From Dermatophagoides farinae (taxonomy: Eukaryota > Arthropoda > Arachnida > Sarcoptiformes > Pyroglyphidae), in the NCBI RefSeq assembly GCF_024713945.1, contig NC_134685.1, forward strand, positions 2,847,001 through 2,911,000: a stretch of 64,000 bases of DNA, given 5' to 3'. Under the pieces are notes generated by a model. The model made no database searches. It saw only the letters and a program-made list of their open reading frames with translations, and was not told where the DNA came from. Positions 12,091 to 24,868 of this stretch are shown here, one piece after another. Position numbers and translations under genes: made by a program. Each line of letters starts with the position of its first letter. The first letter of the stretch is position 1.

Positions 12091-12234
12091 AAAATTATAT
12101 TTATTTATTTATTTGTTATTATTATTAAATTTTGAATTTAGTCAAATTAAAAGATGTGTATGTATGTATGTATTTTGAATTCAATCAAAATAAGTGATAT
12201 ATATGATAATGTGTGTATGTATAAATGTTTGTGT
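12091..12234. terminator. Convergent 3' region between phosphatase and helicase genes
   Basis: Only 144 bases separate the two stop codons. TTTATT repeated at about 12099-12112 reads AATAAA on the reverse strand, a candidate polyadenylation signal for the helicase that lies inside the phosphatase 3' UTR, so the two transcripts probably overlap at their ends. I see no canonical AATAAA on the forward strand here. Confidence 0.45.
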
Positions 12235-13606
12235 TTACAATTGTAAATTTTCCGGTATTGTATTACCAGAATTTTCGACAACTTTTATCAATTTTTTATG
12301 TGTATATTGATTTTCAAAAAATCTTTCAGTAATAAATGTAAATGCCAAACCTTTGGCACCATTTCGGCCACAACGTCCAATACGATGAACATAGGTTTCT
12401 ACGTCCACAGGAAAATCATAATTGACCACCACTTCAATGTCTTTAATATCTAAACCACGTGATGCAACATCAGTGGCAAATATAATCATTATTTTGCCAT
12501 GATTAAAATTTTGAATAAGACGTTCACGTCGTTCTTGTGCAACATCGCCATGTATGTAATCACATCTGGCGATATTCAAATCGTTCATTTCATCACACAC
12601 CGATTGTGAACGTAATTTTGTCGATGCAAATACCAAAATTTTAAAGCCATCAAATTCACGGATTATTTCTTGTAATAATATTTTCTTTTCAAATTCACGA
12701 CAACGAAATAGATGTTGTTTAATATCGACACAAGCTTTTAGGCCATACAATGGACCAATCGAAACTAATGAACGATTCGAATTCAATAATGGATCAGCCA
12801 ATTCTTGTACTTTTTCCACCCATGTAGCTGAAAACAATAATGTTTGTCGTTCAGAAATTTCTGGACAAAGATCGATAATTTTTTTGATTTGTGGATAAAA
12901 ACCCATATCAAACATACGATCAGCTTCATCCAAAACTGAAAATGAATTATAGATCAACATAAAAAATGAATCAATATGAATTATCATTCTAAATTTGAAA
13001 ATTTCCTACCTAAATAAGTACATTTTGACAAATGAATGGCGGAAGCTTCAAGAAAATCATTGATACGTCCCGGTGTACCAACAATAACCTGTGGTCGTTT
13101 TGATCGTAAATCGTTATATTGCATCATACGTGATGCACCACCATAAACACAGAGTGATTTGAATAAACCAATTGATTCGAATACCTCATTTGTTTGTATG
13201 GCCAATTCACGTGTTGGTGATATGACCATCACTTTTGGATAACAACCAGAAGATTTTGTGTCAAGATCATCAGCATTATTCATCATAAAAATTGTTGCGG
13301 GAACTACGAATGCCAATGTTTTTCCTGAGCCAGTTTCTGCTTTACCTATTTTTGTTGTTGTACAATCAAGTGATAAAAAAAATGAAAAAAAAAATACAAA
13401 TTTTTCATACCAATGAAATCACGTTTTTCCAAAATAATCGGTATGGCTACCGCTTGTATTGGTGTCGGTTTTCGATAATTAAGTTCGGCCAATTTATTCG
13501 ACAATTTCGATGGTAAACGATTATCATTTTGATAATCGAGAATTGGATCACGAAAATCATCAGGATTTTCAAAAACAAGACCATGTTCTTTACAAAAACG
13601 TTCCAT
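12235..13606 (-). CDS. DEAD-box ATP-dependent RNA helicase, DDX5/Dbp2-Dbp3-like
   Basis: Three exons on the reverse strand, 13606-13411, 13345-13010 and 12935-12235, with GT-AG introns of 65 and 74 bases. They join in frame to 410 residues. The ATG at 13606 was chosen; the frame extends upstream only to a TTG. All core helicase motifs are present: Q motif YRKPTPIQ (44-51), Walker A AETGSGKT (68-75), PTRELA, GG, TPGR, DEAD (180-183), SAT (213-215), ATDVASRGLD and HRIGRCGR (361-368). The protein is a bare helicase core with short ends, no RGG tail and no zinc finger, so it is shorter than DDX5. The order and the spacing fit the Dbp2/Dbp3/DDX5 group, whose members unwind RNA in mRNA or ribosome biogenesis. 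The exact orthologue is not resolvable by eye. Confidence 0.92.
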
Positions 13607-14602
13607 TTTTTTTTCAATAGAAAAAATCAAAATTCAAAATTAGAAACTATGACCGATGACGATGAAGTTTTATTGTTTGTGACAAAAAAAAAAATCAAAA
13701 CGGGAAGCACACACACACACGCACACTATTGAGCGCTCAACTCAGCATGTTACATCATCAGTGCCCTCTACAATCATCATCAGAAAACTTTTCCAGAAAT
13801 TCGAAATTCTATATCCGATCATAATTTTCGGTAAAATTTCTCTAGTTTCAGCAACCAAAACAACAACAACAACAACAAAAAAACAATTCGACCTTGAAAT
13901 GAATTTCATTCATTATCTGGTGATTGTTGAGTCCACTTATTTCGTGGCAAAAAAAAAACATCAATTCGCTTATCTTTTCTTGTCGTTCCAGCGATAAATT
14001 TTTTGAATACATAATGAATTTTTCTTTTCTTTTCTTTTCTTTTTGGATTCTTTTCAATTTCGTTATCATTGGCTCGATTCGATTTTTGGTTTCCACATGA
14101 TAAAGATGTTAATGAGCAAGATTCTTTCTTCTATTTTTTTTTGACATTTCACACAACTATTGTGTCATCATTTTTTCATATGATAAAAAAAAGAATCATA
14201 TGATGATGATGGTGAAGAAAAATGTCCAGAAAAAAGTCACGTTTGTATCATTAATTTTTGATTTTTTTTCTAATTTTCTAATTTTCAGCTTTATATTGTA
14301 GAAGAAGAAAATGTAGCTTGAATATTGGCAAGAAACGAAATTCCAAAGTTGTTGCCTTGGTTATTAGTGTCTCTTGTTATCATCGTCATCATTATTATTG
14401 GTTGGATGCGATTTTTTTTTTGGTTCACAACAAAAAAAAGATGAAATTGAAACAACCGGAACTAAAGAATCGATAAAACGCTTGCGCGTATCCAAAATTC
14501 TTTATCATCATTAAAATAAAAATGACAATCATGAAATGGCAATCATTCGATATTCAACATTCATTTCGTTCACACACACACTAACAAAAAAAAGTGATTA
14601 TT
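13607..14602. other. Divergent intergenic region between helicase and tryptophan hydroxylase
   Basis: About 1 kb that should hold both 5' regions. I see no TATA box at a convincing distance from either ATG. It contains (CA)n near 13710-13723, an (AAC)n run near 13861-13876 and poly-T. The segment AGTGCCCTCTAC near 13758-13769 is a weak insulator-like motif. Confidence 0.5.
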
Positions 14603-16754
14603 ATGGCACATTTACGACGTATACATTTTCAAAGTAGAAAATGTTGTTCATCTGTATCGGCTGCTAGTATGCCGGATTTTAGTGATAATTATTTTGAAGA
14701 ACTTAAAGTATGTATAATTGTTTCTGGTTTCTGATTTTTAAATCCCGTTTTTTTACCTGCCTTTTTTTTACAAAAGAGAAAGATTCGCTTCATTTGCGAT
14801 GATGGTATGAAACAGACTGTTATGAATAACAAACAAAATGATGGTCATGGCGCGAAACTTTGTAATAAAAATCAACAACAACAACAACAACAACAGCAGC
14901 AGCAGCCACAAAAACAACAACAGCAATCAGATCATCATAATGCCGTAATATTTTCATTGAAAAATCAAGTTGCTGGTCTAGTTCGAGCATTAAGAATATT
15001 TCAAGAATTTAATATCAATGTTCGTCATATTGAATCAAGAAAATCTCGACGAAAAAATTCACAATATGAAATCTATTTAGATATTGATTGTGATGATAGG
15101 GAAAAAATGCAACAATTACTTCATCAACTTCGGTATGTTTCTATGCTTATTTCTCTTTTTTTTGAATTTATTTTTCAATTTCAATGCTTATCATCATAGA
15201 CATGAAGTTGATTGTTGTACATATGAAGAATTTGAACGTATTTGTAATTCTCCAAAATCGAAAGAACCACCTAAACAATTACCATCGATTCTTACATCAC
15301 AATCATCATTTGATAAAGGTGATCTTATCGGCGAAGATGGTATGCCATGGTTTCCACAACGTATTGCCGATCTAGATTATTCTTCGAATCGTGTTTTAAT
15401 GTATGGCGCTGAATTGGATGCTGATCATCCGGGATTCAAAGATCCTGTTTATCGACAACGAAGAAAATATTTCACTGATTGTGCAATGAATTATCGACAG
15501 TAAGTTTTAATTTTGATTGATTTTGGATAATTTTTTTTTCAATCCATTTTTCTCATAGTGGACAACCAATTCCACGTATTGAATATTCGGATGAAGAAAC
15601 TAGAACCTGGGGTGTCATCTATACTGAACTGCGTAAATTGTATGAAAAACATGCTTGCAAAGAATTTAATGATAACCTGGAATTATTGGAACAACATTGT
15701 GGTTATCGGGCTAATAATATTCCACAATTGGAAGATATTTCTCAATTTCTTAAACGTAAGGAACGATTTTAATTTTGAAAAATTTTTAAAATACTTTTGT
15801 GTTTTTTTTATTGTGTATGTGCAGAACGAACTGGATTTCAACTTCGATGTGTAGCTGGATATCTTTCGGCACGAGATTTTCTAGCCGGTCTAGCATTTCG
15901 TGTATTTTATTGTACACAATATATTCGACATTCAAGTGATCCATTCTATACACCGGGTATATGCCATTCCTGACGATGATGATGATTATGATTATTATTA
16001 ATGAATTTTTTCTCTATTAGAACCGGATTGTTGTCATGAATTATTGGGACATTGTCCATTATTAGCTGATCCAAGTTTTGCACAATTTTCTCATGAAATT
16101 GGTCTAGCATCGTTGGGTGCAAATGATGAAGAAGTGGATAAATTGGCTACCTGTTATTTTTTCACCATTGAATTTGGTCTATGTAAACAACAGAATGAAT
16201 TAAAAGTATATGGTGCCGGTTTATTATCATCGGTTGCTGAACTGAAACATGCTGTATCTGGTTCAGCACATATACTTGCATTCGATCCAATATTAACATG
16301 TCAACAGGAACCAATGATAACAACATTTCAGAAAATGTATTTCTATACAGATTCATTTATGGATGCAAAAGAACAGATGAGAGAATTTGCTAAAACCATC
16401 AAACGTCCATTCGGTGTACGTTATAATCCATATACACAATCGGTAGAGATATTGAGTAATACGAAAAAAATCCTCAATCTAGTAAGCGAATTAAAAGGTG
16501 ATCTTTGTATTGTGACAAATGCATTGGCTAAAATTAAAGAAGATAATGACGATGATGGCGTTGGTGGTAATGATTCAGATAATAATGGTGATACTATCCA
16601 TGGTGCTAATGATCATGATCATCTTGTATTGAATGAAGCTGACGCTCGTCGTAATAGTCAAGCAAATTTAGATCAAATGATTATGGATATGAACAAAATA
16701 CAGGTATCATGTGAAAATCATCAACAACAGCAACAAATGAATCATCAGGAATAA
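14603..16754 (+). CDS. TPH: Tryptophan 5-hydroxylase
   Basis: Six exons: 14603-14707, 14777-15132, 15200-15499, 15559-15755, 15825-15956 and 16021-16754. All introns are GT-AG and 59-69 bases. The model is in frame, 607 residues. This biopterin-dependent enzyme makes 5-hydroxytryptophan, the rate-limiting step of serotonin synthesis, in the cytosol of serotonergic cells. After a polyGln N-terminal region comes an ACT regulatory domain ([20 protein letters not shown], then [11 protein letters not shown]), and then the catalytic domain. The iron ligands are His369 and His374 in HELLGH and Glu414 in [10 protein letters not shown]; the 45-residue spacing equals that of human TPH1. [21 protein letters not shown] and [14 protein letters not shown] are TPH-like rather than phenylalanine-hydroxylase-like, so this looks like the neuronal (Trhn) form. 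The C-terminus, after the PYTQSVEIL motif, is extended by an acidic Asp/Asn tail and a Gln tail. Length is above the usual 440-490 because of those extensions. Confidence 0.93.
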
Positions 16755-17202
16755 TAATTCTGAGAAAAAAAAACATTCATTTTAATCAATTCAATTAATC
16801 AATATATAAAAGAAATAATTAGATAATAATGTAGCTGTGTGTGTGTGTGTGTTTCTGTGTGTGTGCGTGTGTTTTTAAATTTGTTTGTGCATCAATATGA
16901 TAATGATGAAATAAAATAAAATTAAAAAAAAAATGAATGAAAATGAAATGTGAGTAAAGCAAAGCAAAAAAAAAATCGTCAATCATCATTAGGATTATTA
17001 TGAAAAAAAAAGAAATACTTGTGATTATAATCAATTTGATTATCCAGATATTTGATTCGTTTGTTTGTTTCGAATTATATATTTTTTAAAGCTGGAATGC
17101 CAACTATAGTTGAAAATTGTATGTAATGAATGAAATGTGGATGAATTGGGTGGTGGTGGTACTGGTAGTGGTGATGGATTGGTTATAAAATGAATAAATT
17201 CT
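16755..17202. terminator. Convergent 3' region between TPH and the myoglianin-like gene
   Basis: About 450 bases. AATAAA at 16910-16915, repeated directly after, is a candidate forward polyadenylation signal about 155 bases after the TPH stop. The stretch also holds (TG)n at about 16835-16871. No gene is seen. Confidence 0.5.
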
Positions 17203-20200
17203 TTATGAACAACCACAACGTTCAACAACCATATTGGGTAAAATTCCATAAATGACATTATAATCACTATCCAGATAAAGCATCGATATTGAAGACATTT
17301 TCCGTGGTGAACAACATGGTCCAATTGCATTCATATTAATCTGTTGTATTAAATGTGTATGTGGATATTGATTCATCAATACGAATGGACATTCACCACT
17401 ACAATAATTGGCTTGATAACGTTTTGGTGCTATAATCCAATCCCAGCCAAATTGTTCAAAATCCACCGTTAATGGATAACGACAACAACGTACTTCAGCT
17501 GATTTATCTTCACAATTTAAACCAATGGTACGTTTACGACGTATCGATTGTGATGGGTTTTTTCGATCCACACCAATTTCTATGAATGGTCTCTGTGTAA
17601 CAAACAAACAAAAAAAAAATCACAATTTATCGATCTTAATCACAATCCACATCAATCCATTCATACATACCAATGGTGAATCCTGTTCAACATCATCACT
17701 ATGTATAACACTAATCTGTTGTCCATTATTATCATATGCATGTATAACGATGCCAAGATTTGTTTCTGGATTTTCAAACCATTTTGTTAATAATTTTTCC
17801 ATACGAAAATGTATCCAACCACCTTTACGTGTTATATTGTTTGATATTCGTTTTGATTTCACCTAATTGATAAAGTAAGAAATTTGAAATAAAATGGATG
17901 AAAAAAAAACAGAATCTTACCAAAACTAATGGTGTATGACCATTACGTACAACCTGATAGATGACTATCCATGAATTTGTTTTCAATTGTGATGATGATG
18001 ATGATGATGATGATGAACCTTTCATGTAAAGCCATAGAAATGCTTTCTGTACATGTAAATGATAGATATTGGATGGAAATTTAAAATATTGTAAACGTAA
18101 ATCTTGATCAACGATACGGTCGAATGGAGCTAGAGAAAAAAAACAAAAAATTTTTTAAGAATTAAACGAGGGAAGAAAAAAAATTTAAAGTTTCAAGTGA
18201 TTCGATTTTGGCTTTCATCATCATATAACTAAGGTGTACGGTTTTTTTTTGTTTGTTTGTGTATCATTTCTACCAATCTGTGACACACACACACAAACAC
18301 AATGATGACCGAATGATAAATTACCTTTGTAGATGATTTTACTCTGCACATTCATTCAATTTTTTTTTCTTTTATTTCGGTGAGAAACCGTTGAAGGTCA
18401 TCATCATCATTGGATGACCTCTTCAGAGGCCATATATACACACAGGTGTGTGTTACCATACGAACTTGACCTGCAATTGGTGTGTGTGTGTGTGTGTGTG
18501 TCAAATAAAATATATATTTCAGCTGTTGTTGTTGTTGTTGTTGTTAACCATTGATATTCATTCATTCATTTTTATTTCCAGTCAAAGATTATTGACCTTT
18601 AACTTTTCTCATTGATGGTAGAAAAAATAAAATAAAAAAGTTCAAAAAAACTTTGCCCAATTCTAAGTCAGTCAGTGTGTCAAAGGTCAACAACAAGGTA
18701 AGGTAAGATTATATTGTGGGAAACAAAAAAAAAAATAATATGTATAGATAGATGGATTGATAAACCGCAGACACACAATGTATTTTGGGTAAAAACTTAC
18801 GTTGTTGTTGAGCAAAAACGATTGATTTTTCCGTACTAACAAATTCATTATCATCATCAATATCATCAACATTGGCAGTACCAAAATCAAGATTATTAAT
18901 TGGTCCAAAATAATCGTTTATGCCAAGAATTTTTGTCATCATTTTTGGTGTACCATCAGATGATGATGATTGATCATTCATCATTTGTGAAAAACGATTC
19001 AACATTGAATTTATTGGCGGTATTTTTGGCAATAGTCGTATACTAACATTTGGTGCACGTTCCATATTCAATTTGTTCAATATGTTCATTTTAATTGATT
19101 CAATACGTAATTGTCTAGTATGTTCATCATTTAAACATGATGTACAATTACGATTCATTCGTATCATTTGTGATTGTTGTTGCTGCTGTTGTTGTTGTGA
19201 TTTAGTAGTGATTTTCATTGAATGATGATTATGATGATGATTTGATTTCGATTCCGAATTCTTCAATGGAACTTTGTTATTTTTTATAGTTGTTGATGAT
19301 GAATTTGAATAATAAACAGATGATGATGATGATGATAATGATGAATCATCTGACAACATTCGATCATCATTATCATTCATAGATGACGTATGATTTTTAT
19401 TATTGTTTGTCCATCTTCGAGATCTTTCATGATTGACTTGTTGTTGTTGTTGTTGTTGTTGTGATGGTGATAATTTTGTTGTCGGTGATGATGATGATGA
19501 TGATGATGATAATGAGATCACGGATAAATTGGAAAATCTATTATTATTTATTATTATTATTATGAACTAAATGCCAATTATCGATCAATTTTTTAATAGC
19601 ATCGTCTAAATTTGTTTCAGCTAATATTGTATCAGCCAATAATAAACGTGTTGTTAACGATATGTTCATTGATGATGATGATGATGATGATGATTGTTTA
19701 TTTGTTCGGTGGTCATCATTATTAATATTTGCATCAACAACAACAATATCGATGGCTATCGATATTAGTATTATGAAAAATAAGCTAGAAAGTAATAATT
19801 TTTTCATTAATTTTCTCGATACTGATGTTGTCGTTGTTGTCGTTGTTGTTGTTGTTGTTGTTGTTATGGTTTTCATTAAATTATTGGAATTCTTTATCAT
19901 TGTCATCCTGCTACTACTACTACTACTATTAATATTTCTACTACTACAACAATGGTATTGTTTGGAATTCTTATTCTTAATATTAATATGTTGATGATGA
20001 TGATTGGAATTTTGAAGATTTTGAATCTTTATTGATGATGAATTATTATGATGATAATGGCACTGATGATGATGATGATTATGATGATTATAATTTTGTT
20101 TTAAATCATTAATTTGATCATTTGATGATGATATTGATGATGATGATGATGGTGAATGATGATGTAATGATGTTTCATTCATTGAATGATGTACTGTCGA

Positions 20201-20254
20201 TGATGGTGATGGTGATGATGATGAAATAAAATTCCAATCATACAACATGATCAT
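17203..20254 (-). CDS. myo: Myoglianin / myostatin-GDF11-type TGF-beta ligand (first exon carries a one-base frameshift)
   Basis: Reverse-strand exons are 20254-18801, 18129-17921, 17862-17671 and 17592-17203, with introns of 671, 58 and 78 bases; phases 1, 0, 0 fit. The mature ligand follows the furin-type site RRKR. It has the nine cysteines and myostatin hallmarks: [34 protein letters not shown], the CGCS end. The propeptide includes [28 protein letters not shown] and [10 protein letters not shown]. Exon 1 encodes long Ser/His/Asn/Thr-rich tracts and a buried signal sequence ([19 protein letters not shown], start at 19807). Around 19547-19549 an AAT repeat has one extra base, breaking the frame between the first 236 codons and the rest. 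With it discounted the product is about 747 residues. I read this as a sequencing indel or slippage allele, not a dead gene, because all downstream exons are intact. The ligand is secreted and signals through type I/II receptors; in insects myoglianin acts in muscle, neuron remodelling and moulting-hormone control. Confidence 0.9.
18130..18800 (-). promoter_or_regulatory. Intron 1 of the myoglianin-like gene with five nuclear-receptor half-sites
   Basis: This intron is about ten times longer than the gene's other introns. It contains five AGGTCA/TGACCT half-sites within 295 bases: 18395-18400, 18415-18420, 18467-18472, 18593-18598 and 18684-18689. The first two form an inverted pair (GAAGGTCA ... 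TGACCTCTTC). The last belongs to GTCAAAGGTCAA at 18679-18690, a DR1-like element. It also holds (GT)n at 18480-18501. An enhancer function is inference. Confidence 0.45.
19547..19549 (-). other. Probable one-base insertion causing the frame break in myoglianin exon 1
   Basis: On the coding strand the run AAT x4 is followed by AAA TAA. One base too many in this run shifts the frame to a stop at 19544-19546, while the shifted frame is open for the following 720 bases and carries the conserved propeptide. No GT-AG intron of sensible length joins the two frames better. Confidence 0.65.
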
Positions 20255-20586
20255 TATGGCTAGATTCTTAGATTCTGATATGGCACCAAATAAGTCAGAT
20301 GTTTAACCACAATGTGTTTCGATGTGTTTCAAACACACACAAATCTAAATATACGAAAAACGGAAAAAAAATGATCAATGAAAATTCAGATAGAAAGAGA
20401 AAAATCTGGTTCATCATCCTTAAACCACGCCGATCAAACAAATGTATCACAATATATGGATTTATAGTTTAAAATTAATTTTGTGACTTTGTTTTTTTTT
20501 TATCATGATTATCATCATCACCATCACCATCATCTTCCTCATGTCTACTCCCACAACTTTCATTTTCTTTTCATTTCAACACTTAC

Positions 20587-20622
<36 letters not shown>

Positions 20623-20643
20623 ATATCATAATCCTAACCCCTC

Positions 20644-20674
<31 letters not shown>

Positions 20675-21456
20675 TGTTGACGCCCATCGATAACAAAAAA
20701 AAAAAAAAACTGAACAGACCAAAATTCAAAGAAGAAACAAAAAAGTTTCAAACAACCAACCACCACAATTGGCAATTGATGATGATGATTTTTCTTTTTT
20801 TTTTTTTTTTTGGATTGGTAACATGAAACTTGTGTATACAAAATGCTCCAGAAAAAAAACCAATGATCATCGATCATCATCGATAAATCCATATCTTTAC
20901 TTTTTATATATATTCAGCTTAGATCAGCAATTAAAAAAAATTACGGTAGCAGAAGCCTAAAATCAGATATGCAACTTGTTGCTGTTGTTGTTTGATTGAA
21001 GAAAAAAAAATAAAATTTCATTAATCATCAAATTGATTGATTGATTGATCGATTTCTGGTAATAAACACCGTTAATGTTAAAACAAACAACATTGAGAAA
21101 AAAAACAAATGAATATGCAAGAAAACGAAATAAAAAAAAAGAAGAAAAATTCAACGCAATCAGTTTAAAATTGATGAATTTCCGAAAATTTGTTTTTTTT
21201 TTGATAAATAATTTTGCGGTAAATTGAAGAGAATAAAAATTCAAGTGAGAGAGAGAGAGAGATAAACGGAAAAACGGAAATCAAACATCATCAAATCATT
21301 GTTAATTCATCCATTTTTTTTTTGCAACATAATGGTTAATCATCATCATTTAAATAGATGATGATGATGATCACTTAATAGGCAATAAATCAATAAATTG
21401 AACAAAAATCAATAACCAATAACCAATAATAGTAATCAATGGCTAAAATGGGTGAA

Positions 21457-21460
<4 letters not shown>

Positions 21461-21503
<43 letters not shown>
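21461..21503. repeat. (CA)n microsatellite
   Basis: About 21 uninterrupted AC units. Confidence 0.95.
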
Positions 21504-21504
<1 letters not shown>

Positions 21505-22951
21505 CATTTGTTTCCTTTTTTTTTTCTCTCTCTCTCTATCGCTCTTTCTTCCGGATAAATTGCTTGTGGTGAACAAGATTTCTTCGTTCTCCTTTCTGGT
21601 GACCAAACAGTTACATAGTTAATCAATTTTTAGCAAACATTTCATTTTTCATCTTTAATTTGTTGCTGCTGCTGCTGATGATGATTTTGTCATATTTTTT
21701 TTTCTTTCATATCCACTATGTGCTTCCTCATATATCCAAATTTATATTACACTGGTTAACACTTGTATCAACAAGTGATGTTTCAATCCTTTTTTTTTCT
21801 TTAGATTAGCAAAAAAAAATTCCAACTACAACAACAACAACAAAAAAAAACTGTCATCAAACAAAGTTATGGCCAATCATCAAAAATGAATCGGTTCCGA
21901 TGAACAACAACAACAAAAAAAAAAATTCAGAAAGAGAGCAAGCAAAGCATGCAAACAAGTGGAATTTTTTTTTTTTTGATTGAATCAACAAGTGATGATG
22001 ATCATCATCATAAAAAAAGCATTACGAACACACAGACATACATCGGGGACGGACTGACTGACTGACTGACTGACAAGAAACGAATAAAAAAAAAATGCAC
22101 TGGAAAAAATCAAAATGTAAAATGATACTTGGTATTAAAAGAGTTAATTTTTTTTATCTATCCAAAAAAAAAAAAAAAAAAAATGAACAACGATACAATG
22201 TATTCAATCTGGTTGATTGGCCAATAAAAAAAAATTAAATAAATCCGAAAGCAAATAAAAAACAAAAAAAAACAAACACGAATGAATTGTAAATCAATCA
22301 ATTGACGATGGTCACCATCATCATCATCATGATCATCCAATTCAGGTTTTATTGATTATTTTTTTTTATTTCAAAATTTCCTATCATTATCGTTAATCTT
22401 GATGTTTTTTTTTCATGTTTCAAATGTCGTCGTTAATCGTCGTATGGTCATTATTATCTTTGTTCATATTTAAGTGCGTGATTGCCTCTTGTTGATGGCA
22501 TGTGCATATTTTTTTTTTTTTTTTTTTTTGTTTTTAAAAAAGGAGATTTTTCCAAGATTAAATTCATTCCATTTGCAAAAAAAAATGCAATGAATTCAAT
22601 GGGGTTTTCTTGTTTTTTTTCCACTTTTTTCTAAAAAAAAACACCAAGCAAATTCATTAATCCAATATACATGAAGGATACACCTCATATATATATATAT
22701 TGGATGATGTGATAAAGATAAAGGACTTTGGCCTTTCGTCATCATCATCATCATTATCGCCTCCAGAATTTGTCAAAATTCTTGTAGAAAAAAAAGACCT
22801 GTTGTTGTTGTTGTTGTTATGTTTGTTCAATGAATGATCGACCATCCAATGTTTATAATTTGATCATCATCATCAACATCGTCGTCGTCGTCGTTTTTTT
22901 TTTTTGAAATATAAATCCTCATCACACATATCAATCAATAATCAACAAGTG

Positions 22952-22986
<35 letters not shown>

Positions 22987-22987
22987 A
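22952..22987. repeat. (ATC)n microsatellite
   Basis: Twelve uninterrupted ATC/TCA triplets. Confidence 0.9.
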
Positions 22988-24169
22988 AATTCAATGCTGA
23001 TTGATTACTAATTATAGAATTTCTTCTTCATTTTCTTCATTTTTTTTTTATTCAAGAAAAATAAAAAAAAACCGAAAAAAAAGTCAAATGAAATGAAATG
23101 ATAAGATGATTTTCATATTTGGAAAATAAAATTTTTTTTTTTGTTACACTGGAAAAGAAATATTCAATGATTCGCAAAAAAAAAAAATTTTTTTTTTTTG
23201 ATTAGCTAATGTTGTGAGAAGTGTGTGTGTGTGTGTGTGTTGTTTTTCGATATACCATAAAATGAAATGAAGATTAAAGATTAATTTTTGACTTGATTGA
23301 TTCGATTTGATTGATTGATCGGATGATGATGATGATGATGATGGATTTGATATTGGCTTTTATTTTCATGGATGTGCTTATGGGCTGAGGGGGAGGAATG
23401 TATTTTTTTTTTTTTTTATTTCAATGGAAAAATTCGGTCAACATTACCTTTATTTTTTTTGGTTGGATTTTTGGGTCAAAGAAATTCAATCGATTGGTGA
23501 TTCTACAAAGAGTTTTTTCAATCACTGAAAAAAAATGACACACACACACCGAATTTACATTTTTTTTGTGGGGATTTCGTGACAGAGACAAAAAAAAATC
23601 ATCAAAATTGGTCACATGTTGTTGTTGTTGTTGTTGACGATGATGATGATAATGACGATGATGATGATGAGGATGATGATGATGATGATGATGATGACGA
23701 AGAATTTGGCCAAATGAAATAAAAAAAAATTGATGAATAAATGATGGAAAAAGACGAAAAAATACTAAAAATAACCATTCAAAGTGTTAATATTGAGAAA
23801 CTGATCACTGATTGACAGATTTTTGCTGTTGCCAATATGTCACACACACACACACACACACACGTCTAAATGCGTTTTTTTTCTGGTTCCAATCAAATCG
23901 TGATCCATCAATTTATCATTTTTTTTTTAATTTGGATTCAGATCCAGGAAATTGTTCTGTGTGTGCGTATATTATTCTTTATTGATTGAAATGAAAACTT
24001 TAATCTGGGTCCAGCAGACTATTTATATATAAATGGCGACGATTTTCAAAATGAAAAATACAAAAAAAAATGTGATCATCATCATTGGTTATGATGATGA
24101 TGATGTTTGTATTGAACCAAAATTGGCTGGTTATGTTTTTTTTTTACTTTTTCAAATTCAAAATGGAAT

Positions 24170-24171
<2 letters not shown>

Positions 24172-24200
<29 letters not shown>
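24172..24200. repeat. (GA)n microsatellite
   Basis: A run of GA dinucleotides with one GGGA interruption. A matching (TC)n run lies at 24837-24865 and a (CT)n run at 59964-59991. Confidence 0.85.
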
Positions 24201-24201
<1 letters not shown>

Positions 24202-24833
24202 CAAAATTAGAGTGTGACTGTTTGACAGGATGAAAAAAAACGAGGTGGTGGTGTTGGTGGTGGTGTGTGTACTCATTCATTGTGTAGGGGTTGTACCAGC
24301 CTACCTACCTACCTACCTACCCACATAACTACCTTGGTTTTTTTTTGTTTTCATTTATTTTTTTTTTTTTTGGTTTGCATGTTTTTTTTTTTGACCAGAA
24401 AAAAATGCACATTGTGGATCATTCATGTACATCAATCGAATCAATCAATCAATCGATGATGGATTGATTCGATTGATTCACTAATCAAAAAAACAACAAC
24501 AACAACAACAATGAGAAAAAAGTGAAAGTGAGACATCATTTGCTGTCTGTGTGCGTGTGTGTGTGTGCGTGCGTGTGTACGTCTGTCGTTTGATTGATAA
24601 TTGAATCGATTTTTTTCATTTTTTTTTTTTTTTTTTTGAAAAATCAAAATCGATATATTCACAATTGAATATTTCAATATCATTATTGATCGTCTGCGTC
24701 TGGTCGGCGTTTGTTTTCATTTTTTTGTTTTGTTTCAATGAACCCTTTTATGACTTGATTGATTGATTGATTGATTGATTGATTTGATGATGATGATGAT
24801 GATGTCCGTTTCTTTTTAGATTTCTAAATTTTC

Positions 24834-24868
<35 letters not shown>

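Noticed and set aside
19520-19600. A short intron joining the two frames of the myoglianin first exon
   Set aside because: Candidate GT and AG pairs (for example GTTTATTATTGG to AATAATAG) would remove the well-formed helical segment, and they have poor donor contexts. A single extra base in the AAT run explains the frame change more simply.
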